Positions 57,549-64,000 of a stretch of DNA of 64,000 bases are shown here, one piece after another. The notes under the pieces are model-generated. The model was not told where the DNA came from and ran no database searches. It saw only the letters and a list, made by a program, of their open reading frames with translations. Source of the DNA: Pseudomonas versuta (GTDB taxonomy: Bacteria; Pseudomonadota; Gammaproteobacteria; Pseudomonadales; Pseudomonadaceae). The first letter of the stretch is position 1; every line of letters starts with the position of its first letter. Made by a program: the position numbers and the translations under genes. The stretch is from the NCBI RefSeq assembly GCF_001294575.1, contig NZ_CP012676.1:4854001-4918000 (forward strand). The letters are read 5' to 3'.

Positions 57549-58756
57549 GTGACATTATTCGCCGCGACCCGCGTGCCGAGTGGATTGCCCGCAATCGCCT
57601 GCATCCTCTGCACGTCGCCACGCAACCGCTACAAACCCGCTGGATGGGGCCAAACGGCGTGCTGCGCAAGAATGTGCATGGCCACGGGTTTATCGGCCCC
57701 AACGGTATCAAGCGAATTGACCGCAGTGGCGCGCAGCAGGGCGGTACGACCAAACGCGTGGCCAGTGTTGAAGTGCAATTACCCCTGCATCAGGTGCCGG
57801 CGCCAGCGTTTTATATCTGCGTGGTGCCGGACATGGTCGGTGGCCGTCTCGGCAGTCATGACCGCGACTTGCTGGGCCTGGCCCGGCAGTTGGCGGGCAG
57901 CGACGGCGCGGTGCTGGCAGTGGTGTTTGGCGAGTGCAAAGAAACGGCCTTTGCCAGGGCAGGGGTGGATCGTTTGTTGTTACTCGATAGCGAAGGTTAT
58001 GCACCGGAGCAACGGGTTTACGATTTACGGGCTGTGGATAACCAGTTCGCCCCCAAACACTGGTTGCTGCCCGACAGCCGCAATGGCGGCGCAGAGTTGG
58101 GCCGCCGCTTTGCTGCGAGCCTGGGCCAGCGCCCGGCCACGCGGGTGTGGCAGATCAAGGACGGAGCCTGTTTGGGACGCGCCGGGGCCGGTCTGCAGGA
58201 TCTGGCGCAGCCGTTACCAAGGTTGATCCTGGCGGCTGCCGAGTGCGCCGAGCCGGTCAGCGAAACCCGGCATGAAGCATTGGCGGTGCAGTTATCCACA
58301 GACGCGCCGCGTTGCTTGGCCCGTATCGAAGACCTGGGTGCAGTTGAGGTCGATCCGGCAGCGATTCCTATGGCCGAAGCGGAATTTATCCTCAGCGGCG
58401 GTAACGGGGTTAAGGACTGGGGACTATTCCACAGGGCGGCGGCGGCGCTGGGCGCCACCGAAGGTGCATCAAGGGTGGCGGTGGACGACGGCTTTATGGG
58501 CCGGGAGCGTCAGGTCGGGGCCAGCGGCACCTGGGTCACGGCCCGGGTGTACGTGGCGGTCGGCATTAGCGGTGCAATCCAGCACCTGCAAGGGATCGGC
58601 GCATGCGACAAGGTGGTGGCGATCAATCTTGATCCGGGCTGCGACATGATCAAACGCGCTGACCTTTCTGTGATCGGCGAGGGTGGTGCGATTCTCGAAG
58701 CACTGACCGCCGCTGTGGATAACTGGCGCCAGGGCGCCAGACGCGATGCCGCCTGA
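57545..58756 (+). CDS. etfA: Electron transfer flavoprotein alpha subunit (dgc-associated)
   Basis: 403 residues, long for the family. The C-terminal FAD domain is typical (ILSGGNGVKDWGLFHRAAAALG; RQVGASGTWVTARVYVAVGISGAIQHLQGI). The first ~80 residues (DIIRRDPRAEWIARNRLHPL) are an extension not found in housekeeping EtfA of about 310 residues and may dock DgcA or DgcB. Three perfect DnaA boxes (58033, 58292, 58714) lie inside this coding region. Confidence 0.9.
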   Translation: MSDIIRRDPRAEWIARNRLHPLHVATQPLQTRWMGPNGVLRKNVHGHGFIGPNGIKRIDRSGAQQGGTTKRVASVEVQLPLHQVPAPAFYICVVPDMVGGRLGSHDRDLLGLARQLAGSDGAVLAVVFGECKETAFARAGVDRLLLLDSEGYAPEQRVYDLRAVDNQFAPKHWLLPDSRNGGAELGRRFAASLGQRPATRVWQIKDGACLGRAGAGLQDLAQPLPRLILAAAECAEPVSETRHEALAVQLSTDAPRCLARIEDLGAVEVDPAAIPMAEAEFILSGGNGVKDWGLFHRAAAALGATEGASRVAVDDGFMGRERQVGASGTWVTARVYVAVGISGAIQHLQGIGACDKVVAINLDPGCDMIKRADLSVIGEGGAILEALTAAVDNWRQGARRDAA

Positions 58757-58770
58757 TTGACCTAAACCCC

Positions 58771-58833
58771 CTGTAGGAGCGAGCTTGTCTCGCGAGCTTT
58801 TAAACAGATCGCGAGGCAAGCTCGCTCCTACAG
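58771..58833. repeat. REPIN (TGTAGGAGCGAGC type)
   Basis: Inverted CTGTAGGAGCGAGCTTG and CAAGCTCGCTCCTACAG arms between etfA and etfB. Confidence 0.9.
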
Positions 58834-58860
58834 ACTGTTTACAGTTTTGGAGATTCGCTT

Positions 58861-59631
58861 ATGACCATTGCCACCGTTGCTCTGGTTTCAATCGGTGCCC
58901 ACCCGGCTTCCGGCCGGGCCCGGCGCGCTGAACAGGATGCCCGGGCTGTCGAGCTCGGCCTCCAGCTGGCTGGGGATAACCTGCATGTTCTGCACGCAGG
59001 TAACCCCCACGAACTGGCGCTGCGTGCGTATCTGGGCATGGGCCTGGACGAACTTCACGTGCTGGAACAGGCGGACGGCGACGATGCGCTGCCGGTATTG
59101 CGCGACTACATTCGGGAAGCCGGGGTGCAGGTGGTACTGACGGGCAGTCAGGCTGAAACCGGTGAAGGCTCGGGCATGCTGCCGTATCTGCTCGCAGAGC
59201 AACTGGGCTGGCCGTTGCTGGTGGGGGTGGCCCAGATCGAATCTATCCACAACGGTGTTGCCCTGGTGTTGCAGGCGTTGCCCCGCGGCCAGCGGCGCCG
59301 GCTCAAGGTGCGCCTGCCGTTTATGGCCACTGTGGATAACGCCGCCCCCAAGGCCCGACAAAGCGCGTATGGCCCGGCTACCCGTGGTGTGGTCGATGCC
59401 GAAGTGGTTGAGGTGATTGTCGACGAGTTATCCACAGTCGGTGTTTTCCAGCCTGCCAGGCCGCGGCCAAAGCGTCTCAAAGTGATCAGGGCCAAAAGCG
59501 GCGCCGACCGTATGAAAGCGGCGACAGCCAAGGCAGCGGGTGGTGGAGGACAAATACTCAAAGGCAAGAGCAGCGAAGAGTGTGCACAGGCGATTTTGAA
59601 GTTATTAATCGAAGAAGGCGTGGTGCGCTGA
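58861..59631 (+). CDS. etfB: Electron transfer flavoprotein beta subunit (dgc-associated)
   Basis: 256 residues of the EtfB fold (VALVSIGAHPASGRARRAEQDARAVELGLQL; VLTGSQAETGEGSGMLPYLLAEQLGWP with the AMP-site loop). It pairs with the preceding EtfA to accept electrons from DgcAB. A TTTGGAG ribosome site precedes the start. Two perfect DnaA boxes (59331, 59428) are embedded; the second uses a TTA leucine codon. Confidence 0.9.
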   Translation: MTIATVALVSIGAHPASGRARRAEQDARAVELGLQLAGDNLHVLHAGNPHELALRAYLGMGLDELHVLEQADGDDALPVLRDYIREAGVQVVLTGSQAETGEGSGMLPYLLAEQLGWPLLVGVAQIESIHNGVALVLQALPRGQRRRLKVRLPFMATVDNAAPKARQSAYGPATRGVVDAEVVEVIVDELSTVGVFQPARPRPKRLKVIRAKSGADRMKAATAKAAGGGGQILKGKSSEECAQAILKLLIEEGVVR

Positions 59632-59950
59632 GTTGCCCACAAAGTCTGTTAGCGCTTATGTGGATAAGTTGTTTGCTGTCGGCTAAGCGCTATATGGATC
59701 AAGGCTTTCAGGCTTCTGATCAAAAAACAACCAATTGCTGTAGTTATCCACTGCTGAGCGGTCAAACCCTTTAAAAATCGGGCCCTTAAAGGGTTTTCCA
59801 CAGAAAAGGCGTGCGGTGCATAAGTTGCGCACAATCTCTGTTGGCGGATATGTGGATAAGGTGTTTGCGGTTGCTTGCAGCCCATGTATCCCGTGGCCTG
59901 TAAGGTTTTGTACAAAAAACAACCAATCACCGTTTTCGGGATAACTTAGC
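59631..59950. repeat. 192-bp tandem duplication in the etfB-gbcA gap
   Basis: Two diverged copies about 120 bp long begin at 59631 and 59823. AGTTGC-CACAA, CTGTT-GCG, ATGTGGATAAG, TGTTTGC and CAAAAAACAACCAAT recur in the same order at a constant offset of 192 bp, each copy carrying a perfect DnaA box (59659, 59851). This gene-free gap is 497 bp and no coding sequence is credible in it. Confidence 0.8.
59764..59796. terminator. Perfect 11-bp AT-rich hairpin after etfB
   Basis: AAACCCTTTAA and TTAAAGGGTTT around an 11-base loop, between the two copies of the duplication and overlapping the DnaA-like site at 59794. It could end the dgc/etf transcript, though the stem is AT-rich. Confidence 0.4.
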
Positions 59951-60052
59951 CACTTCCCCACAATTACTGTGGGTGTGACTGTGGATAAGATGTTGGTGAA
60001 GGGCTGCGGGCCTTTGATTGTATGGGGTGTAGCCTGTTGGTTAAAAAATAGC

Positions 60053-60114
60053 CTGCAGGAGCGAGCTTGCCTCGCGAGATTTCAATCGTTCGCTTGAACA
60101 GCTCGCTCCTACAG
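60053..60114. repeat. REPIN (TGCAGGAGCGAGC type)
   Basis: Inverted CTGCAGGAGCGAGC and GCTCGCTCCTACAG arms 14 bp beyond the gbcA stop. Confidence 0.85.
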
Positions 60115-60128
60115 GTTTGGTCGGGCGG

Positions 60129-61421
60129 TTATTGGGCGACCACGCCTTTGAGGTACGGCGCCGGCGCCGCGCCCAGGTTGCTCAGCAAGCGCTCGCTGTA
60201 CCAGTCGACGAAGTTGACCACGCCAAACTCGTAGGTTTGCGAGTACGGCCCCGGCTGGTAGGCCACGGAGTTGATGCCGCGCTGGTTCTCTTCAGCCAGG
60301 CGCCGGTCCTGATTGTTGGTGGCGTCCCATACGTTACGCATGCGCTCCACGTCATAGTCCACGCCTTCCACTGCATCCTTGTGCACCAGCCATTTGGTGG
60401 TAACCATGGTTTCCTGGGCGCTGAGCGGCCATACGGTAAAGACGATGATGTGGTCGCCCATGCAGTGGTTCCATGAGTGCGGCAGGTGCAGGATGCGCAT
60501 CGAGCCCAGGTCCGGGTTTTTAATCCGGCCCATGAGTTTTGCACAGCCCTGTTTGCCATCCAGGGTCATCGACACGGTGCCCTTGAGCAGCGGCATGCGC
60601 ACGATGCGGTTGCGCAGGCCGAAGCTGGCGTGGGCGTAGGGGATTTTTTCCGCATCCCAGGCCGCTGCCGAGGCTGCCACGTGATCCTTGAATGCCTGGT
60701 CGGCCCGGGGGTCGGTGACGTCGTCCCATTCCAGCAGGGTCTTGAGCAACTCGGGGTGCGATGCGTTGCAGTGGTAGCACTCGCGGTTGTTTTCCAGCAC
60801 CAGTTTCCAGTTGGCCTTTTCCACCAGGGTGGTATGAATCGCCACCTTGGTGTTTTCCATGTCGTAGGGTTCCATGTAGTGGTTCAGCGTGGCCAGGAAC
60901 TCGTCGATTGCGGGTGGGTTCTCGGCCAGGCTGATAAAGATGTAGCCCCCTGCGGTTTTCACGTTCACCGGCTTGAGCCCGTATTGCTTCATGTCAAATT
61001 CGGCGCCCATCTCGGTGCCGGCAAACAGCAGGCGGCCATCGAGTTCATAGGTCCACTGGTGGTAATGGCACACCAGCTTGGCGACCTTGCCCTTCTCGGA
61101 AGTGCATAACCGCGAGCCGCGATGACGGCATACGTTATGAAAAGCATGGACCTGACCCTCGGCACCGCGAATCACGATGATCGGGTTGTTGCCCACTTGC
61201 AGGGTCAGAAAATTGCCCTTGGTCGGGATCTCGCAGGTCATGCCTGCAATCAGCCACTCCTTCTGAAAGATCTCCTGCATGTCGATTTCGAACAGGCGCT
61301 CGTCGTTATAAAACGGCTGCGGCAGCGAAAAAGTACGCTCGCGGTTCTGCAACATCTCGGCGGTGGCCTTGCGTGCGGGTTCCAGTGGATCGCCCAGGCT
61401 CAGGGTTGCGGTGATGTCCAT
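60129..61421 (-). CDS. gbcA: Glycine betaine monooxygenase, oxygenase subunit
   Basis: 430 residues from the ATG at 61421 (GAGGATT upstream). The Rieske 2Fe-2S motif is C98-R-H100 and C118-HY-H121, and the mononuclear-iron segment ENNRECYHCNASHPEL follows. It is a Rieske oxygenase that demethylates glycine betaine to dimethylglycine and formaldehyde, working with GbcB. It is divergent from gbcB across a 282-bp regulatory gap. Confidence 0.95.
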   Translation of the reverse strand: MDITATLSLGDPLEPARKATAEMLQNRERTFSLPQPFYNDERLFEIDMQEIFQKEWLIAGMTCEIPTKGNFLTLQVGNNPIIVIRGAEGQVHAFHNVCRHRGSRLCTSEKGKVAKLVCHYHQWTYELDGRLLFAGTEMGAEFDMKQYGLKPVNVKTAGGYIFISLAENPPAIDEFLATLNHYMEPYDMENTKVAIHTTLVEKANWKLVLENNRECYHCNASHPELLKTLLEWDDVTDPRADQAFKDHVAASAAAWDAEKIPYAHASFGLRNRIVRMPLLKGTVSMTLDGKQGCAKLMGRIKNPDLGSMRILHLPHSWNHCMGDHIIVFTVWPLSAQETMVTTKWLVHKDAVEGVDYDVERMRNVWDATNNQDRRLAEENQRGINSVAYQPGPYSQTYEFGVVNFVDWYSERLLSNLGAAPAPYLKGVVAQ

Positions 61422-61603
61422 CGTTGTAATCCTCATGGCCATTGTATGTGGCCCGAAAGTGGCTGCTCAGGGGTGCGACGCAAGGCAAAGCAATTAACGC
61501 TATCAGTGGCGCTGAGTGTGCGATCAGGGCGTGCCGATGCCATATCTGCGGGCGACATGGCCCAATCTGTTCCCGACGCGCCAGCCCCTGTTTCAAGGGG
61601 CTG

Positions 61604-61635
61604 GTCGCGATAAGTATGTGAATGTCGTGAATAGG
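61604..61635 (+). promoter_or_regulatory. Candidate GbdR site in the gbcA-gbcB gap
   Basis: GTCGCGATAAG at 61604 and GTCGTGAATAG at 61624 are direct repeats 20 bp apart, 69-100 bp before gbcB and about 183 bp from gbcA. A TTGACG-free, AT-richer stretch surrounds them. Confidence 0.4.
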
Positions 61636-61703
61636 TAAATGGCCGCCCCGGGGCATGCGCAGAATCGCCAGCAAGAGGCCGGTTGTCGGCCGTGGAGAAG
61701 CGC

Positions 61704-62804
61704 ATGTCCAACAGCTTTCTGAATCCGGTAACCACCCAGACCTGGGCCAACGGCCGACACATCGTGCGATGCGTCAAAGTGATTCAGGAAACCTGGGATG
61801 TGCGCACCTTCTGCTTTATGGCCGACCAGCCGATCCTGTTCTTTTTCAAGCCGGGGCAGTTCGTGACCCTGGAGCTGGAAATCGACGGCGATCCGGTGAT
61901 GCGCTCGTACACCATTTCCAGTTCGCCTTCGGTGCCGTACAGCTTTTCGGTGACCATCAAGCGCGTGCCGGGCGGGCGCGTGTCCAACTGGCTGCACGAC
62001 ACCTTGAGTGAGGGTCAGGAGCTGGCGGTGCACGGTCCGGTCGGGCTGTTCAACGCCATCGATGCCCCGAGCCCCAAGGTGCTGTATCTGAGTGGCGGGG
62101 TCGGCATTACCCCGGTGATGTCGATGGCGCGCTGGTTCTACGACACCAATGCCAACGTCGACATGGTGTTTATCCACAGCGCCCGTTCGCCCAAAGACAT
62201 CATTTATCACCGCGAGCTGGAGCACATGGCTTCGCGCATCGACAATTTCAGCCTGCACCTGATTTGCGAGAAGCACGGCCTGGGCGAGCCCTGGGCCGGG
62301 TATCGCGGTTATTTGAATCACAAGATGCTGGAACTGATGGCACCCGACTTTATGGAGCGCGAGGTGTTCTGTTGCGGCCCCACGCCTTACATGAGCGCGG
62401 TCAAGCGGCTGCTGGAAGCCAACGGTTTTGACATGAGCCGTTACCACGAAGAGTCTTTTGGCGCGACCCCGCCCGAGGCCCGGGCCGATGCGGTGGAGCA
62501 GGCCGAACAGGCGGCAGATGCGCCGGAGCTGGATCTGGCGGACCTCAACCAGGTGGAATTCACCGCGTCGGGCAAAAGTATCCGTGTGGGCCCGGCCGAA
62601 ACCGTACACGCCGCGGCAGCCAAGCTGGGGCTGTTGATTCCCAAAGCCTGCGGCATGGGGATTTGTGGCACGTGCAAGGTGTTGAAGCTGGGCGGCGAAG
62701 TCGAGATGGAGCACAACGGCGGCATCACCGACGAAGACGTGGCAGAAGGCTACATCTTGTCGTGCTGCAGCGTACCCAAGGGCGATGTGCGGATTGAATT
62801 CTGA
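61704..62804 (+). CDS. gbcB: Glycine betaine monooxygenase, reductase subunit
   Basis: 366 residues from the ATG at 61704 (GGAGAAG upstream). A ferredoxin-NADP reductase module (RSYTISSSPS for FAD; LYLSGGVGITPVMSMARWFYD for NAD(P)H) is followed by a C-terminal plant-type 2Fe-2S domain (CGMGICGTCKVLKLGG and a last Cys in LSCCSVPKG). It passes electrons from NAD(P)H to the GbcA Rieske center. A perfect DnaA box lies at 62170 in this gene. Confidence 0.95.
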   Translation: MSNSFLNPVTTQTWANGRHIVRCVKVIQETWDVRTFCFMADQPILFFFKPGQFVTLELEIDGDPVMRSYTISSSPSVPYSFSVTIKRVPGGRVSNWLHDTLSEGQELAVHGPVGLFNAIDAPSPKVLYLSGGVGITPVMSMARWFYDTNANVDMVFIHSARSPKDIIYHRELEHMASRIDNFSLHLICEKHGLGEPWAGYRGYLNHKMLELMAPDFMEREVFCCGPTPYMSAVKRLLEANGFDMSRYHEESFGATPPEARADAVEQAEQAADAPELDLADLNQVEFTASGKSIRVGPAETVHAAAAKLGLLIPKACGMGICGTCKVLKLGGEVEMEHNGGITDEDVAEGYILSCCSVPKGDVRIEF

Positions 62805-62807
62805 TAC

Positions 62808-62877
62808 CTGTAGGAGCGAGCTTCTTGAAAAACCACAGCTCGCGAGACAATCGAGCGTCGAGCGGCTCTTCCTGCAG
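62808..62877. repeat. REP pair (TGTAGGAGC type, diverged)
   Basis: Left arm CTGTAGGAGCGAGC, right arm GAGCGGCTCTTCCTGCAG with several mismatches, just after gbcB. Confidence 0.7.
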
Positions 62878-63015
62878 GGGGGGTGTTTGAGGGAAGACGG
62901 GAACAAAGATCGCAAACCACAGTCTTTAGGGGGCTTAAAGGCCGGTTGCCGCTAGCTTAGCCGGTGACTTTTCTTTATCGTACGCGCCCTCTGAAAACAG
63001 CTTGAGATCACCACC

Positions 63016-63240
63016 ATGATGGAATCATCCCTTAGTAAACTGGAACAACTGGTCAGCGATCTGGTTCAACAAAAGCAGGAGCTGTTGGACATCAACGCTG
63101 CGCTGAACGTTGAACTGGCCCAGGCCAAAGATGACAACGAAAGCCTGCAACTGAGCCTGATGGAACAGGAAGAGAAGCAAGGTGCAACAGCTGCCCGTAT
63201 CCAGGCACTGGTTGAACGCGCGAGCACTGTCAGCGCATGA
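63016..63240 (+). CDS. Small coiled-coil protein (TIGR02449/ZapB-like)
   Basis: 74 residues, almost entirely a heptad coiled coil (LSKLEQLVSDLVQQKQELLD, then INAALNVELAQAKDDNESL). Such short coiled-coil genes precede zapA in many gammaproteobacteria. It overlaps the next gene by 4 bp (ATGA), so the pair is translationally coupled. Likely a cell-division accessory partner; inferred from context. Confidence 0.8.
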   Translation: MMESSLSKLEQLVSDLVQQKQELLDINAALNVELAQAKDDNESLQLSLMEQEEKQGATAARIQALVERASTVSA

Positions 63241-63539
63241 GCGAAGACAGAGACGGAATAAAAGTCGTCTCGATTCTGGGCAACGACTATTCGATCAAGG
63301 CACCTGAAGGGGAGCTGCAAACCCTGGTGTCCGCATCGGTGATGTTGAACACTGCCTTGGCCGATACGAAAAGAAAGTACCCGAGCTTGATCGGGGACAA
63401 GTTGTTGGTGCTGGCCGCGTTGAATCTGTGTTCGCAACAGATTGAGCTCAAACAGCAGCACAAACAGGAACTCGACCGTTATCAAGAGCAAGTCAGCGCC
63501 ACGGTCGAAGTGATTGAGCGGACTCTCGGGCAATCCTGA
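63237..63539 (+). CDS. ZapA-like cell division protein (likely paralogue)
   Basis: 100 residues: VVSILGNDYSIKAPEGE N-terminal globular part, VLAALNLCSQQIELKQQHKQ and a coiled-coil tail, the ZapA pattern. ZapA bundles FtsZ filaments at midcell. The wording differs from the usual Pseudomonas ZapA, and it sits between gbcB and a threonine aldolase rather than beside 6S RNA and ygfA, so it is probably a second ZapA. Confidence 0.75.
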   Translation: MSEDRDGIKVVSILGNDYSIKAPEGELQTLVSASVMLNTALADTKRKYPSLIGDKLLVLAALNLCSQQIELKQQHKQELDRYQEQVSATVEVIERTLGQS

Positions 63540-63562
63540 GTCTGGTAACAATCAATCATCTT

Positions 63563-63621
63563 CTGTAGGAGCGGGCGTGCTCGCGAGCTGTTAGAAGCTC
63601 GCGAGCAAGCTCGCTCCTGCA
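63563..63621. repeat. REPIN (TGTAGGAGCGGGC type)
   Basis: Inverted CTGTAGGAGCGGGCGTGCTC and GAGCAAGCTCGCTCCTGCA arms between the converging zapA-like gene and threonine aldolase; it ends one base before the aldolase stop. Confidence 0.88.
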
Positions 63622-64000
63622 TTAATTTGTACCCATCACTTCGCGGATATCCGCTGCCAGTTCCCGCACCCGCGCCTCTTCGGTATCCCATGAGCACATG
63701 AAGCGTGCGCCGCCCTTGCCGATAAAGGTGTAAAAGCGCCAGCCCTTGGCTGTCAGCGCTGCCACAGCCGGTTCCGACAGTTGCAGGAACACGCCGTTGG
63801 CTTCCACCGGAAACATCAGCTCAACCCCCGGAATGTCACTGACCAGCTGGCTCAGCAATTGTGCGCAGTGGTTGGCGTGGCGGGAATGTTTGAGCCAGGC
63901 GTCGTTTTCCAGCAAGCCGACCCAGGGTGCTGACAGAAAACGCATTTTCGACGCCAGTTGCCCGGCCTGTTTGCAGCGATAGTCAAAATCCACGGCCAGG
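63622..64000 (-). CDS. Low-specificity L-threonine aldolase (5' part outside window)
   Basis: About 126 C-terminal residues are visible (DFDYRCKQAGQLASKMRFLSAPWVGLLENDAWLKHSRHAN; YTFIGKGGARFMCSWDTEE), matching the small domain of PLP-dependent LtaE/GlyI-like threonine aldolases. It splits threonine or other beta-hydroxy amino acids to glycine and an aldehyde, which fits with glycine production from betaine. The PLP lysine lies outside the window. Confidence 0.85.
   Translation of the reverse strand, partial: LAVDFDYRCKQAGQLASKMRFLSAPWVGLLENDAWLKHSRHANHCAQLLSQLVSDIPGVELMFPVEANGVFLQLSEPAVAALTAKGWRFYTFIGKGGARFMCSWDTEEARVRELAADIREVMGTN

Larger units (their letters stand above)
58033..59988. promoter_or_regulatory. 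Cluster of eight perfect DnaA boxes (candidate DnaA titration/reactivation locus)
   Basis: TTATCCACA occurs on the plus strand at 58292 and 59428 and as TGTGGATAA at 58033, 58714, 59331, 59659, 59851 and 59980. Near-matches are CTATCCACA 59243, TTATCCACT 59744 and TTTTCCACA 59794. About 0.015 perfect copies are expected by chance in 2 kb. Five lie in etfA/etfB codons; both plus-strand ones use TTA for Leu, a rare codon in this genome. The only other perfect copies I saw are at 21572 and 62170. Confidence 0.8.

Noticed and set aside
59649..59961. Two overlapping ~92-codon minus-strand frames in the etfB-gbcA gap
   Set aside because: They read through the DnaA-box duplication, share repeated peptides only because the DNA is duplicated, and have no ribosome sites.
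62940..63015. Possible 6S RNA or promoter RNA near the zapA-like pair
   Set aside because: Neither the 76 bp before the pair nor the 82 bp after it is long enough for 6S RNA, and the latter is a REPIN.

Overview
The window comes from a Pseudomonas chromosome, most likely of the fluorescens group. Codon use is GC-rich, most gene boundaries carry the TGTAGGAGCGAGC and TGTGGGAGCCGGC palindromes typical of Pseudomonas REP/REPIN elements, and the order betA-betB-betI-betT / cbcVWX / sdaB / gbdR / cdhBAC-caiX-cdhR / dgc / gbcAB is the choline, carnitine and glycine betaine region that lies near oriC in Pseudomonas. No phage, IS element, CRISPR array, tRNA or rRNA was seen. All statements come from reading the sequence; no database was searched.

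Layout. 1-2.2 kb: a D-amino acid dehydrogenase-like gene cut by the window edge, with a divergent LysR regulator. 2.2-4.6 kb: a two-gene PQQ dehydrogenase in which membrane anchor and catalytic propeller are separate proteins. 4.7-11.5 kb: antiporter, EamA transporter, MAPEG protein, mltA, a c'-type cytochrome lipoprotein, a DUF1090 protein and ligB. 11.6-20.1 kb: an ArsR/methyltransferase-fusion regulator with metK, divergent from the tkt-epd-pgk-(lipoprotein)-fba carbon cluster. 20.1-32.4 kb: mixed housekeeping genes (PL7 alginate lyase, YgjP-like protein, ElaA-like acetyltransferase, YccS-like protein, flavoprotein, dbpA, MFS exporter, and a TldD/TldE-like pair).

32.6-62.8 kb is one catabolic island. 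Choline enters through BetT or CbcXWV and is oxidised by BetA and BetB to glycine betaine. Carnitine is bound by CaiX and converted by CdhA, CdhC and CdhB to glycine betaine. GbcAB demethylates betaine to dimethylglycine, and DgcAB with a dedicated ETF pair gives sarcosine. SdaB handles serine made further downstream. BetI has a perfect 20-bp palindrome in front of it. gbdR has a good sigma-54 promoter match. Direct repeats spaced 20-21 bp, as expected for AraC-family proteins, lie upstream of cbcX/sdaB, caiX, the dgc operon and gbcAB. The right end holds a ZapA-like gene pair and the C-terminal part of a threonine aldolase.

The most unusual feature is non-coding information laid over and beside the ETF genes. 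Eight perfect DnaA boxes (TTATCCACA) lie between 58033 and 59988, five of them inside etfA/etfB codons (two using the rare TTA leucine codon), followed by a 192-bp diverged tandem duplication carrying more boxes. This looks like an undescribed DnaA-titration or DnaA-reactivation locus. Other notable points are a one-base frameshift in a DUF3010 gene, an M19 dipeptidase homologue lacking the usual metal ligands, a missing iron-sulfur cysteine in DgcA, and a plus-strand terminator with no annotated gene in front of it.
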